From Pseudomonas paraeruginosa PA7 (GTDB taxonomy: Bacteria; Pseudomonadota; Gammaproteobacteria; Pseudomonadales; Pseudomonadaceae), in the NCBI RefSeq assembly GCF_000017205.1, contig NC_009656.1, positions 2,360,001 to 2,424,000 on the forward strand: DNA of 64,000 bases, in the 5' to 3' direction. The notes under the pieces are model-generated. The model was not told the origin of the DNA. It did no database searches and saw nothing but the letters and a program-made list of their open reading frames with translations. Of the stretch, positions 41,001-49,316 are shown piece after piece. How positions within the stretch are numbered: position 1 is the stretch's first letter; each line of letters begins with the position of its first letter. The position numbers and the translations under genes are program-made.

Positions 41001-41677
41001 TCGTCGCGTTCTTCGAGGACGTAGCCCATGCCGCGCACGGTATGGATCAGGCGCTGCGGGAAGTCGTCGTCGACCTTGGCGCGCAGGCGGCGGATGGCGA
41101 CCTCGATGACGTTGGTGTCGCTGTCGAAGTTCATGTCCCAGACCTGCGAGGCGATCAGCGACTTGGGCAGCACCTCGCCGCTGCGCCGCAACAGCAGTTC
41201 GAGCAGGGCGAATTCCTTGGCGGTCAGGTCGATGCGCTTGCCCTGGCGCTGCACCCGGCGACGCAGCAGGTCGAGTTCGAGATCGGCCAGTTGCAGGGTG
41301 GTCTCCTGCAACTGCTGGTTGCCACGGCGCAGCAGGGTGCGCACGCGGGCGAGCAACTCGACGAAGGCGAAGGGCTTCACCAGGTAATCGTCGGCGCCCT
41401 GTTCCAGGCCGCGCACGCGGTCCTCGACGGCGTCGCGGGCGGTGAGGAACAGCACCGGCACGGTCATTCCGGCGTCGCGCACGCTGCGCAGGATCTGCCA
41501 GCCGTCCCGGCCGGGCAGCATGACGTCGAGGATCAGCAGGTCATAGTCGCCGCCCAGGGCCAATTGCTCGCCCTCGTTGCCGTCGTCGCTCAGGTCGACG
41601 GCGTAGCCGGACTCGGCGAGCCCCTGGCGCAGGTACTGGCCGATACGTGGTTCGTCTTCGACGATCAGCAGTTTCAT
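40997..41677 (-). CDS. copR: Copper-responsive response regulator CopR
   Basis: 226 residues of the OmpR family: receiver with Asp in [14 protein letters not shown] and Lys in YLVKPFAF, and a winged-helix DNA-binding domain ([31 protein letters not shown] ... [16 protein letters not shown]). The start is placed at [10 protein letters not shown] because GAGGG lies 7 nt upstream of it; an upstream in-frame ATG is flush with that site. It activates copper-resistance genes through CopR boxes, two of which lie just upstream and in the next intergenic region. Confidence 0.93.
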   Translation of the reverse strand: MKLLIVEDEPRIGQYLRQGLAESGYAVDLSDDGNEGEQLALGGDYDLLILDVMLPGRDGWQILRSVRDAGMTVPVLFLTARDAVEDRVRGLEQGADDYLVKPFAFVELLARVRTLLRRGNQQLQETTLQLADLELDLLRRRVQRQGKRIDLTAKEFALLELLLRRSGEVLPKSLIASQVWDMNFDSDTNVIEVAIRRLRAKVDDDFPQRLIHTVRGMGYVLEERDE

Positions 41678-41718
41678 GTTCATCCCTCGTTACATTTGTC
41701 GGCCACGCCGACCTGTTT

Positions 41719-41734
41719 CTGACAGCATCGTAAT
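41719..41734 (+). promoter_or_regulatory. CopR box upstream of ptrA
   Basis: CTGACA-GCATC-GTAAT matches exactly the reported P. aeruginosa CopR recognition pattern CTGACA-n5-GTAAT. It lies between the divergent copR and ptrA genes, 68 nt upstream of ptrA. An inverted GGGGGC/GCCCCC repeat (41746-41764) lies between the box and ptrA. Confidence 0.88.
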
Positions 41735-41801
41735 CAGTGGGTAACGGGGGCGACAGTGGCCCCCGCGCAGACTACAGGGGAACTCATCGAGGAGACTTCC
41801 C

Positions 41802-41993
41802 ATGCGTATTTTCACTGCCTCCACCCTCGCATTCCTGCTGGTCCTCGCCCCGACCGTACCGGCCATGGCCGATAGCGGCGGCGACATCGTCTTCGAGCGC
41901 ATGCAGGCCCAGGCCGCCAAGGCCCGCGCCGCCCACCAGGAAAAACTGGCGAAGCAGGCCGAAGCGACGAAGAAGGACAAGGAAAACTGCTGA
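41802..41993 (+). CDS. ptrA: Small periplasmic protein PtrA (type III repressor, copper-linked)
   Basis: 63 residues. Signal peptide MRIFTASTLAFLLVLAPTVPAMA, then a short Lys/Ala-rich, mainly helical mature chain ending KDKENC. PtrA is known as a copper-induced protein reported to inhibit ExsA-dependent type III secretion and to contribute to copper tolerance in the periplasm. Preceded by GAGGAGAC. Divergent from copR, with a perfect CopR box in between; a terminator follows. Confidence 0.92.
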   Translation: MRIFTASTLAFLLVLAPTVPAMADSGGDIVFERMQAQAAKARAAHQEKLAKQAEATKKDKENC

Positions 41994-42054
41994 TCGCCAG
42001 TTCTTCCACCCCCCGGCTCCACACGGGATGACGGAGGGCTCCGATCCCGTCTTC

Positions 42055-42097
42055 ACCCGCCACCGGTTTCCTGGTTTCCGGTCGGCGGGTTTTTTAT
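42055..42097 (+). terminator. Terminator of ptrA
   Basis: CCCGCCACCGG pairs with CCGGTCGGCGGG (one bulge) around a T-rich loop and is followed by T7. It lies about 60 nt after ptrA. Confidence 0.88.
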
Positions 42098-42153
42098 GCC
42101 CGGCCGTGTCGCCGGGGCCGATCTTAGCCTCCGCCACCCGACGCGGCGGCAAG

Positions 42154-42169
42154 CTGACAAAGATGTAAT
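42154..42169 (+). promoter_or_regulatory. CopR box upstream of the cupredoxin gene
   Basis: CTGACA-AAGAT-GTAAT again matches CTGACA-n5-GTAAT exactly, 71 nt before the start of the copper-binding protein. The two boxes in this 500-bp interval share spacing and distance to start codons. Confidence 0.88.
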
Positions 42170-42239
42170 GCTCCCGACAGCCAGCCGGCAGGCGCAGCGG
42201 CACAGGATAGGCGACATCAACCCGATGGAGATTCCCCGT

Positions 42240-42788
42240 ATGTTTCCGCGCCGCCTGCTTCCCGCTTCCCTGATCGTCCTCGGCGTGCTTTTCGGCGCCA
42301 GTGCCCAGGCTTCGCCGGCCCACGGCCAGGCCTTCGGCAAGCCGGCCCAGGCCGCGCAGGCCAGCCGCAGCATCGAGGTGGTGCTCGGCGACATGTACTT
42401 CAAGCCGCGAACGATCGAGGTCAAGCCTGGCGAGACAGTCCGTTTCGTACTCAAGAACGAAGGCAAGCTGCTGCACGAGTTCAACCTGGGCGACGCGACG
42501 ATGCACGCCGAGCACCAGAAGGAAATGCTGAAGATGCAGCAGTCCGGCATGCTCACCCCAACCGGCCTGGCGGCGATGGACCACAGCCAGATGGGCCATG
42601 ATATGGCCGGCATGGATCACGGCCAGGCGGCGATGCAGCACGACGACCCCAACAGCGTGCTGGTCGAGCCGGGCAAGAGCGCCGAGCTGACCTGGACCTT
42701 CACCAGGGCCACCCGCCTGGAGTTCGCCTGCAACATCCCCGGCCACTACCAGGCCGGGATGGTCGGGCAGCTGAGCGTGCAGCCCTGA
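42240..42788 (+). CDS. Periplasmic cupredoxin with Met/His-rich copper-binding loop
   Basis: 182 residues. Signal peptide ([24 protein letters not shown]), then a cupredoxin fold. The type 1 copper ligands can be placed as His79 (LLHEFNL), Cys164, His169 and Met174 ([15 protein letters not shown]). Between strands there is a Met/His-rich insert ([17 protein letters not shown], about 113-128), a typical Cu(I) sequestration motif. GGAG lies 9 nt upstream of the chosen ATG. Located in the CopR regulon, so probably periplasmic copper storage or delivery. Confidence 0.9.
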   Translation: MFPRRLLPASLIVLGVLFGASAQASPAHGQAFGKPAQAAQASRSIEVVLGDMYFKPRTIEVKPGETVRFVLKNEGKLLHEFNLGDATMHAEHQKEMLKMQQSGMLTPTGLAAMDHSQMGHDMAGMDHGQAAMQHDDPNSVLVEPGKSAELTWTFTRATRLEFACNIPGHYQAGMVGQLSVQP

Positions 42789-42904
42789 GCCAACGGACGG
42801 CCGGCGTGAAGATGCCGGCCGATCCGTATACACTTGCCGCCGCCCGCCAATGCGGCGCGGCGCGCGGGGAAGGGCCCTGCGCGATCGATCCAGCAGGTTT
42901 CCCC

Positions 42905-43735
42905 ATGCACCATCCCGCCGAACATTCGCCGCTGGGCAAGACCAGCGAATACGTCTCCCGCTACACGCCCTCGCTGCTGTTCCCCATCGCGCGCGCAGCG
43001 AAATGGGCCGAGCTCGGCCTCAGCGCCGCGACCCTGCCGTATCGCGGCGTGGACATCTGGAACTGCTACGAGCTGTCCTGGCTGACTCCGGCCGGCAAGC
43101 CGGTGGTGGCGATCGGCGAGTTCTCGATCCCGGCGGACTCGCCGAACATCATCGAGTCGAAGTCGTTCAAGCTGTACCTCAATTCCCTGAACCAGTCTTC
43201 CTTCGACAGCCGCGATGCCCTGCGCGCGGTGCTGGAACAGGATCTCTCGGTCGCCGCCGGCGCCGCCGTGGGCGTGCGCCTGCGCAGCCTCGACGAGGTG
43301 GCGGAGGAGGGCGTCGGGCGCCTGCCGGGGCGCTGCATCGACGAGCTGGAGATCGCCGTCGACGGTTACGAGCGGCCGCGTCCCGAACTGCTGCGCTGCG
43401 ACGCCGGGCGGTTCGTCGAGGAGCAGCTCTACAGCCACCTGCTCAAGTCCAACTGCCCGGTCACCGGCCAGCCCGACTGGGGCACCCTGGTGGTCGACTA
43501 CCGCGGCCCGGCGCTGGACCCGGCCAGCCTGCTGGCCTACCTGGTTTCCTTCCGCCAGCACCAGGATTTCCACGAACAGTGCGTCGAACGCATCTTCCTC
43601 GACCTGCGGCGCCTGCTGCAGCCGCAGGCGCTGACCGTGTACGCCCGCTACGTGCGTCGCGGCGGCCTGGACATCAACCCCTACCGCAGCCTGGTCGACG
43701 TGGCGCCGGACAACCGTCGCCTGGTTCGCCAGTAG
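42905..43735 (+). CDS. queF: NADPH-dependent 7-cyano-7-deazaguanine reductase QueF
   Basis: 276 residues, the bimodular long form. Reduces preQ0 to preQ1 in queuosine synthesis. The QueF motif region [14 protein letters not shown], the nucleophilic Cys in [14 protein letters not shown] and the C-terminal [15 protein letters not shown] are present. Start [18 protein letters not shown]; no preQ1 riboswitch is obvious in the upstream 115 nt. Confidence 0.96.
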   Translation: MHHPAEHSPLGKTSEYVSRYTPSLLFPIARAAKWAELGLSAATLPYRGVDIWNCYELSWLTPAGKPVVAIGEFSIPADSPNIIESKSFKLYLNSLNQSSFDSRDALRAVLEQDLSVAAGAAVGVRLRSLDEVAEEGVGRLPGRCIDELEIAVDGYERPRPELLRCDAGRFVEEQLYSHLLKSNCPVTGQPDWGTLVVDYRGPALDPASLLAYLVSFRQHQDFHEQCVERIFLDLRRLLQPQALTVYARYVRRGGLDINPYRSLVDVAPDNRRLVRQ

Positions 43736-43756
43736 ATCCGGCAACACGCGGATACG

Positions 43757-43784
43757 AAAAAGCCCCGGCCATGCCGGGGCTTTT
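43757..43784 (+). terminator. Terminator of queF
   Basis: AAAAAGCCCCGG-CCAT-GCCGGGGCTTTT (with one-base slip) 21 nt after queF; canonical stem with flanking A and T tracts, so it could also serve the convergent DUF4404 gene. Confidence 0.92.
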
Positions 43785-43801
43785 CATTGCGGGGGAGCCG
43801 T

Positions 43802-44065
43802 TCAGATGCCCATGTTGGCCAGGCTCTGGACGATGGAGCGGAGCGTGCCGGCCAGGGTCGGGTGGCTGACCTCGAAACGCTCGACGGCGAGGTTGACCCC
43901 GTCCACCAGGCTACCCTCGTTGAGCGCGTCTTCGTTGGCCAGCTTCAGCTCGATGTCGCGGATCAGCAGTTCCAGTTCGGCGCGCTGCTCTTCGTTGAGC
44001 GGCGGTTGTTGCTCCAGTTGCTCGCGCAGGGCGGACAGTTCGCGCAGCAGACTCTCTTTCGGCAT
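43802..44065 (-). CDS. DUF4404 family small protein
   Basis: 87 residues from MPKESLLRELSALREQLE. An N-terminal helical pair (NEEQRAELELLIRDIELKL) and the conserved C-terminus SHPTLAGTLRSIVQSLANMGI identify the family. Function unknown; soluble and acidic. It is convergent with queF. Confidence 0.85.
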   Translation of the reverse strand: MPKESLLRELSALREQLEQQPPLNEEQRAELELLIRDIELKLANEDALNEGSLVDGVNLAVERFEVSHPTLAGTLRSIVQSLANMGI

Positions 44066-44137
44066 GGTATTTCCCTCGACGTACAAGTCTTCGGTGGACC
44101 TCCGGCGACTGCCGAAAGGTCCGTCCATGCCGACAGA

Positions 44138-44719
44138 TTAACCTGTCGGGCGCAGTTGTGCGCGATCCCGGTCAATTCGCAGCAGGCGTTCGAGCAGCGG
44201 GAAGAAGTGCGGCAGTTCGGGGGTGCGCATGGCCGGATCCTTGGCCAGGTCGTCGAGGCGGCGCAGGGTCAGCCCGTCCTGGGCGTAGGGCGCCTTGATA
44301 TAGGCCGCGGCGGCGCGTTCGTCGAACGGCCCGCCTTGCAGCACCAGGCTGTGCCGGGAGGCCGGTGACAGGCTGGCGTGGTAGCTCGGGTCCACCGCGC
44401 AGAGGAAGCGCTTGGCCGAGACGTGCAGGCGCACCGGTTGCCACACCGACTCGGGAAACAGTTCGCGCAGCAGGCGAGCACCGGCCTCCTCGTGGTGCAG
44501 GTCTTCTTCGTCGATCTGCGCGGGGTCTTCGTAGAGATGGCCGATGTCGTGCAGCAGCGCGGCGACCACCAGGCTGTCCGAACAGCCGGCGCGCTCGGCC
44601 AGGGTCGCGCACTGCAGGGCGTGCTCGGCCTGGCTGACGGCTTCGCCGTAGGGTTCGGCGCCGTGGCTGGCGAAGCGTTCGGCCAGTTCGTCGAGGAAGC
44701 GATGACGGACGCGGCTCAT
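44138..44719 (-). CDS. HD-domain protein, phosphonate-degradation oxygenase type
   Basis: 193 residues. HD signature HAL..(HCA)..LLHDIGHLYEDP, with Glu/His residues downstream (HHEEAGARLL). The family is the HDIG protein found in phosphonate-catabolism operons (PhnZ-like mixed-valent diiron oxygenases). Start overlaps the HAD gene by 4 nt. The pairing with a phosphonatase-like HAD gene and a GntR gene fits a phosphonate pathway, but the HAD partner is degenerate, so the substrate is uncertain. Confidence 0.82.
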   Translation of the reverse strand: MSRVRHRFLDELAERFASHGAEPYGEAVSQAEHALQCATLAERAGCSDSLVVAALLHDIGHLYEDPAQIDEEDLHHEEAGARLLRELFPESVWQPVRLHVSAKRFLCAVDPSYHASLSPASRHSLVLQGGPFDERAAAAYIKAPYAQDGLTLRRLDDLAKDPAMRTPELPHFFPLLERLLRIDRDRAQLRPTG

Positions 44720-45477
44720 GGTTTTTCTCCTTTCAGGCGGCGAACGGCGAGGTCGTGCAGGCAGGGTTGCAGCTCGCCCAGATGGTCGATCACGGAATGC
44801 ACGCCCAGGCGGTACAGTTCCAGGGTGGCGTCGGCGCGCAGGCGATCGCGCTCGGCATGGCCGAGGGCGTCCCAGTCGGCCGGGGCGAGGCCGCACAGCG
44901 GCCCGCTGGCGGCCAGGCCGATGGTCCACAGTCCGGCGTTGAGGCCGGCCTGCAATTGGCGCGGTCGGGCGCTGACCAGCACGCAGCCGTCGAGGCGTTC
45001 GATACCCAATCGGGCGAGGGCCTGCCAGCAACCGTCGGGCGCCGGCCAGGGACGGGCGCCATCGAGAGGCGCCAGGGCGTCGGGCCGGCCGAGCGGCGTG
45101 GCGAGGCGCCGGCACACCGGCTCGGGTAGCTCCTCCTGCCAGGCATAGGGAATTCGCTGTGCGTCCAGGCTTTGCAGCAGCGCTGCGGCGCCGCTGATGG
45201 CTTCGGCCTGTTCCTGCGCGGCTTCCTCGAGGGCCTGTTCGAGGCGCTGACGCTCGTTCCTGTTTGGCTTGCGCCGCAGCAACCGCTCCTGTGCCTCGGT
45301 GAAGGGGCACTGGCCGGCGTCATGGAGCGCTTCGGCGGAGCTTTGCGGGTGGCTGCGCAGGAGCGCCAGGGGCAGGCTTCGCGCGCCGAAGTCCACCAGG
45401 CTGCCGGACAGGCCGAAGAGCAGGGCGGTGAAAGGCGGGAGGTCGTCGGGAATGGGCATGCAGGAGGCATCTGGCAA
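44716..45477 (-). CDS. Degenerate phosphonatase-like HAD protein
   Basis: 253 residues (or 247 from MPIPDDLPP). Overall layout follows phosphonoacetaldehyde hydrolase (PhnX), including the LVDFG segment of motif I. However motif I reads ALLFGLSGSLVDFG where PhnX has a DxAGTxxDFG pattern: the nucleophilic Asp is Gly and the second Asp is lost. The cap segment of PhnX carrying the Schiff-base Lys is not recognisable either. It is therefore unlikely to be a classical phosphonatase; it may be a non-catalytic or different-chemistry partner of the adjacent HD protein. Confidence 0.78.
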   Translation of the reverse strand: MPDASCMPIPDDLPPFTALLFGLSGSLVDFGARSLPLALLRSHPQSSAEALHDAGQCPFTEAQERLLRRKPNRNERQRLEQALEEAAQEQAEAISGAAALLQSLDAQRIPYAWQEELPEPVCRRLATPLGRPDALAPLDGARPWPAPDGCWQALARLGIERLDGCVLVSARPRQLQAGLNAGLWTIGLAASGPLCGLAPADWDALGHAERDRLRADATLELYRLGVHSVIDHLGELQPCLHDLAVRRLKGEKP

Positions 45478-45592
45478 ATGGTCTAGGCCAGACTAGAGGG
45501 GTTTTGTGACGCCGCCGTGACGTTTTCATGGCGCTGGCGATAGGCCGACGGGCTGTCGTTATAATCGGCCGGTCTTAATCAGCGAGGCTGTC

Positions 45593-46312
45593 ATGCCGGT
45601 CGATCAATCTCGTCAGTACCTGCGCATCCGCGACCAGCTCGCGGCGGATATCGCCCGGGGCGTGCTGCAGGTGAAGCTGCCTTCCGAGCGGGAGCTGGCC
45701 GAGCGTTTCCTGTGCACCCGCATTACCCTCCGCGAAGCCTTGCAGCAGCTGGAAACCGAAGGCCTGGTCTACCGCGAGAACCGCCGTGGCTGGTTCGTCG
45801 CGCCGCCACGGATCCGCTACAACCCGACCCGCACCACCGGCTTCATGGAGTACGTCAGCGCCCAGGGACGCCAGCCGCGCACCGAGACCCTGCACGCCGA
45901 GCGGCGCGCCGCCGGCGCCTGGCTGGCCAAGCGGATGGGGCTGGAGGACGCCGCGCCGGTGTACTTCCTGCAGCGGCGGCGCTGGGTGGACGAGCGCCCG
46001 GTGCTGATCGAGCTGATCGCCCTGGACGCCGACTGGTGCCCCGGCCTGCTCGAACACGACCTCGACACCTCGCTGATGAACCTGCTGCGCGAGCGCTTCG
46101 GCCTGCAGCCGACGCGTTGCCAACTGGCGATGCACCCGACCGCGCTGAACGCCGCGCAGGCCGAGCCGCTGCAACTGGCGCCGGGCTCCCCGGCGTTGTA
46201 CCTGGAGCGCTCGAGCTATGCCGAGGGGCAGCGGGTGGTCGAGTTCGACCAGGAGTTCTGGCGCCCGGACGCCCTGGAAATCGTGCTCGACGCGGCGTAT
46301 CCGGGGGGCTGA
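45593..46312 (+). CDS. GntR/HutC-family regulator with UTRA domain
   Basis: 239 residues. N-terminal winged helix (YLRIRDQLAADIARGVLQVKLPSERELAERF ... TLREALQQLETEGLVYRENRRGWFV), then a UTRA ligand-binding domain (ALYLERSSYAEGQRVVEFDQEFWRPDALEI). Resembles PhnF/PhnR-type regulators. It is divergent from the HAD/HD pair with about 115 nt between, so it is the likely regulator of those genes. Confidence 0.88.
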   Translation: MPVDQSRQYLRIRDQLAADIARGVLQVKLPSERELAERFLCTRITLREALQQLETEGLVYRENRRGWFVAPPRIRYNPTRTTGFMEYVSAQGRQPRTETLHAERRAAGAWLAKRMGLEDAAPVYFLQRRRWVDERPVLIELIALDADWCPGLLEHDLDTSLMNLLRERFGLQPTRCQLAMHPTALNAAQAEPLQLAPGSPALYLERSSYAEGQRVVEFDQEFWRPDALEIVLDAAYPGG

Positions 46313-46313
46313 G

Positions 46314-46718
46314 TCAGGCGATCGTCGCGCGGACGCTATCCGGCAGTGGCGTCGAGCGGTTTTCCGCATGGCGCACCCAGACCAGCTTGCAGTGGCCTTC
46401 GCCATAGGTGGTCCGCGGGTCTTCCAGGGTGCCCAGGCGATGCTCCAGCACCAGGCTGCTGGTGCCCAGCGCGCCGGCGTAGAGTTCCACCAGCACGGTG
46501 GCCGGGTGGACCACCGGCTTCAGGTAGGTGTGCAGGCTCTGTAGCACCACCGGGCCCTCCGCGGCGCCTTCCAGGCTGATGCCGAGGGACTCGAACCAGG
46601 CCACCCGGGCTTCTTCCAGGTACTGGAAATAGAGGGTGTTGTTGACGTGGCCGTAGCTGTCCATGTCGCCCCAGCGTACCGGGATATGGGCGGTGTATAG
46701 CAATTGTCTGTCAGCCAT
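46314..46718 (-). CDS. Hotdog-fold acyl-CoA thioesterase
   Basis: 134 residues of the 4-hydroxybenzoyl-CoA thioesterase/YbgC type. The active-site stretch HIPVRWGDMDSYGHVNNTLYFQYLEEAR carries the conserved Asp and His-Val-Asn-Asn. Only one base separates its stop from the GntR stop (convergent). Physiological acyl-CoA not known. Confidence 0.9.
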   Translation of the reverse strand: MADRQLLYTAHIPVRWGDMDSYGHVNNTLYFQYLEEARVAWFESLGISLEGAAEGPVVLQSLHTYLKPVVHPATVLVELYAGALGTSSLVLEHRLGTLEDPRTTYGEGHCKLVWVRHAENRSTPLPDSVRATIA

Positions 46719-46820
46719 CTCGTAACTCTTCTAGTCTCAAACTCAATGCGAGCCTATATACTGCGCGCACGCTGAGGCCGCGCTGGCGGCCAAGACTAGT
46801 CATGCAAAGGAGATACAGCA

Positions 46821-47525
46821 ATGCGCGCCCGCGGCGTGAACTGGATCGAACGTAGTGCCCGAATCCTGGCTTGCGCCAGCCTCGCATTGGCACCCACGCT
46901 GTCCCTGGCGGCCAGCGAAGAGGACCCCTGGGAAAGCATCAACCGGCCCATCTTCACCTTCAACGACACCCTGGACACCTATGCGCTGAAACCGCTGGCC
47001 CAGGGCTACCAGAAGGTCACCCCGAACTTCGTCCAGGATGGGGTGCACAACTTCTTCAATAACATCGGCGACGTGAAGAACCTGGCCAACAACCTGCTGC
47101 AGGCCAAGTTCCGCAACGCCGGCGTGGACACCAGCCGGCTGCTGTTCAACAGCACCTTCGGCCTGGCTGGCTTGATCGACGTGGCGACCCCGATGGGGCT
47201 GCAGCGCAACGACGAGGACTTCGGCCAGACCCTGGGCTACTGGGGTGTCGGCAGCGGCCCGTACGTCATGCTGCCGCTGCTCGGCCCGAGCACGCTGCGC
47301 GACGCGCCGGCGAAGATTCCGGATATCTACGTCGGCCCGTACCACTACATGGACGACGTACGCGCACGCAACGTGATGTTCGGCATCAACACGGTCGACA
47401 CCCGCGCCAACCTGCTGAAGTCGGAGAAACTGATCAGCGGCGACAAGTACATCTTCATCCGCAACGCCTACCTGCAGAACCGCGAGTTCAAGGTCAAGGA
47501 CGGCGAGGTGGAGGACGACTTCTAG
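46821..47525 (+). CDS. mlaA: Outer-membrane lipid-asymmetry protein MlaA (VacJ)
   Basis: 234 residues: signal peptide ending LSLAAS (no clear lipobox, although ILACAS near residue 18 is a possible one), then the MlaA signature DPWESINRPIFTFNDTLDTYALKPLAQGYQ, and NLANNLLQAKFRNAG ... RLLFNSTFGLAGLIDVATPMGL. Works with outer-membrane porins and the MlaFEDB-MlaC route to remove mislocalised phospholipids from the outer leaflet. Preceded by AAGGAGA. Confidence 0.93.
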   Translation: MRARGVNWIERSARILACASLALAPTLSLAASEEDPWESINRPIFTFNDTLDTYALKPLAQGYQKVTPNFVQDGVHNFFNNIGDVKNLANNLLQAKFRNAGVDTSRLLFNSTFGLAGLIDVATPMGLQRNDEDFGQTLGYWGVGSGPYVMLPLLGPSTLRDAPAKIPDIYVGPYHYMDDVRARNVMFGINTVDTRANLLKSEKLISGDKYIFIRNAYLQNREFKVKDGEVEDDF

Positions 47526-47553
47526 CCAGTCGCTTGCGCTTGCGCGACACGGC

Positions 47554-47579
47554 AAAGGCGGCCCGGCGGGCCGCCTTTC
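47554..47579. terminator. Bidirectional terminator between mlaA and the PilZ gene
   Basis: AAAGGCGGCCCG / CGGGCCGCCTTT stem of 12 bp with minimal loop, between convergent genes; flanking A and T residues on each side. Confidence 0.88.
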
Positions 47580-47585
47580 GTCGTT

Positions 47586-47885
47586 TCAGTGGATCGCGAC
47601 GATGCTCAGGCCCAGCGTCTGGCGTCCCGGCCCCAGGCGCTCGCAGCGCACCACCCGGGCTTCCAGCTCCAGGCCGCTGAGCGTTTCGTGGGTGGATGGG
47701 ATGCTCACCTGCAGGCGGTCGCCTGGCGCCAGGTCGCTTTGCGCTTCCAGCAACAGCCCGCTGGCGGACAGGTCGCGGCACAGGGCAAGCGACTCGCGGC
47801 CCTGGCAGCGGATGGTGACCGGGGTGTCGAGCTTCATGCGGATGAAGTCGCGCTTCTCGCTGTAGTTGTGCTCGATGGGCTGCAT
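47586..47885 (-). CDS. Single-domain PilZ protein (c-di-GMP receptor)
   Basis: 99 residues from MQPIEHNYSEK. Both c-di-GMP-binding motifs are intact: RxxxR (Arg12-DFI-Arg16) and D/NxSxxG (Asp38-LSASG). Such stand-alone PilZ proteins transmit c-di-GMP levels to partners. It has no obvious operon partner. Confidence 0.92.
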   Translation of the reverse strand: MQPIEHNYSEKRDFIRMKLDTPVTIRCQGRESLALCRDLSASGLLLEAQSDLAPGDRLQVSIPSTHETLSGLELEARVVRCERLGPGRQTLGLSIVAIH

Positions 47886-48131
47886 GGGCGGTTCCTCGTG
47901 GTCGGGCGCGATGGGAGGGCAGCTGGCAATCCTGGCGATTATCGTCAAAGTTTATACCTTGCGGACGGGAACGTTCGGATAAGTGCGGATTTTCCGGCAA
48001 AGGTCAACGGCTTGAACTGCTTAACGGATGGGAGTACCGTCTGCGCCTTGTCGAACCCCGTAGCCGCGCTGTTGTCACTTACAACAAGCGCCCAGACCCA
48101 CTGTTTCCGGCGCCGTTTGCCTGGATGACCC

Positions 48132-49316
48132 ATGCATAAAGTCAGTGCCACGCTGCTGATCATCGATGACGACGAGGTGGTGCGCGAGAGTCTCGCCGCC
48201 TACCTGGAAGACAGCAGCTTCAAGGTGTTGCAGGCCACCAACGGTCTGCAGGGCCTGCAGATCTTCGAAAGCGAACAGCCGGACCTGGTCATTTGCGACC
48301 TGCGCATGCCGCAGATCGATGGTCTCGAACTGATCCGCCGTATCCGTGAAACCGCATCGGAAACCCCGATCATCGTGCTCTCCGGCGCCGGCGTGATGAA
48401 CGATGCGGTGGAAGCCTTGCGCCTGGGCGCTGCCGATTACCTGATCAAGCCCCTGGAAGACCTCGCGGTGCTCGAGCACTCGGTACGCCGGGCGCTGGAT
48501 CGGGCCCACCTGCGGGTGGAGAACCAGCGCTACCGGGACAAGCTGGAAGCCGCCAACCGCGAGCTGCAGGCCAGCCTGAACCTGCTCCAGGAGGACCAGA
48601 ACGCCGGTCGCCAGGTGCAGATGAACATGCTGCCGGTAACGCCCTGGAGCATCGAGGGCCTGGAGTTCTCCCACCGGATCATTCCCTCGCTGTATCTCTC
48701 CGGTGACTTCGTCGACTATTTCCGCGTCGACGAGCGGCGCGTGGCGTTCTACCTGGCCGACGTTTCCGGCCACGGCGCCTCCTCGGCCTTCGTCACCGTG
48801 CTGCTGAAGTTCATGACCACCCGGCTGCTCTACGAGTCGCGGCGCAACGGCACCCTGCCGGAGTTCAAGCCGTCCGAGGTGCTGGCGCACATCAACCGCG
48901 GGCTGATCAATACCAAGCTGGGCAAGCACGTGACCATGCTCGGCGGGGTCATCGACCTGGAGAAGAACAGCCTGACCTACAGCATCGGCGGCCACCTGCC
49001 GTTGCCGGTGCTGTATGTCGAAGGTCAGGCGCGCTACCTGGAAGGCCGTGGCCTGCCGGTCGGCTTGTTCGACGATGCGACCTATGACGACCGGGTCATG
49101 GAGTTGCCCGCTTCCTTCAGCCTGTCTCTGTTCTCCGATGGCATCCTCGATGTGCTGCCAGGAGCTACGCTGAAGGAGAAAGAGGCATCGCTGCCGGAAC
49201 AGGTGGCCGCCGCCGGAGGCACCCTCGACGGGCTGCGCCAGGTCTTCGGACTGGCCAACCTGGCGGAGATGCCGGATGATATCGCCTTGCTGGTGTTGAG
49301 CAGGAACCTTGCATGA
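48132..49316 (+). CDS. rssB: Response regulator-PP2C phosphatase RssB
   Basis: 394 residues. N-terminal receiver with Asp in LVICDLRMPQIDG and Lys in YLIKPLED; then a coiled coil and a SpoIIE/PP2C-like domain. Metal-binding acidic residues appear intact: SGDFVDYF, ADVSGHGA, FSDGILDVL and DDIALLVL, so it may be active. In Pseudomonas RssB targets RpoS for degradation and its partner RssC is an antagonist-like STAS protein. The 4-nt overlap with the next gene supports a two-gene unit. Confidence 0.85.
   Translation: MHKVSATLLIIDDDEVVRESLAAYLEDSSFKVLQATNGLQGLQIFESEQPDLVICDLRMPQIDGLELIRRIRETASETPIIVLSGAGVMNDAVEALRLGAADYLIKPLEDLAVLEHSVRRALDRAHLRVENQRYRDKLEAANRELQASLNLLQEDQNAGRQVQMNMLPVTPWSIEGLEFSHRIIPSLYLSGDFVDYFRVDERRVAFYLADVSGHGASSAFVTVLLKFMTTRLLYESRRNGTLPEFKPSEVLAHINRGLINTKLGKHVTMLGGVIDLEKNSLTYSIGGHLPLPVLYVEGQARYLEGRGLPVGLFDDATYDDRVMELPASFSLSLFSDGILDVLPGATLKEKEASLPEQVAAAGGTLDGLRQVFGLANLAEMPDDIALLVLSRNLA

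Noticed and set aside
42789..42904. preQ1 riboswitch upstream of queF
   Set aside because: No H-type pseudoknot pattern or A-rich tail could be recognised in the 116-nt leader.
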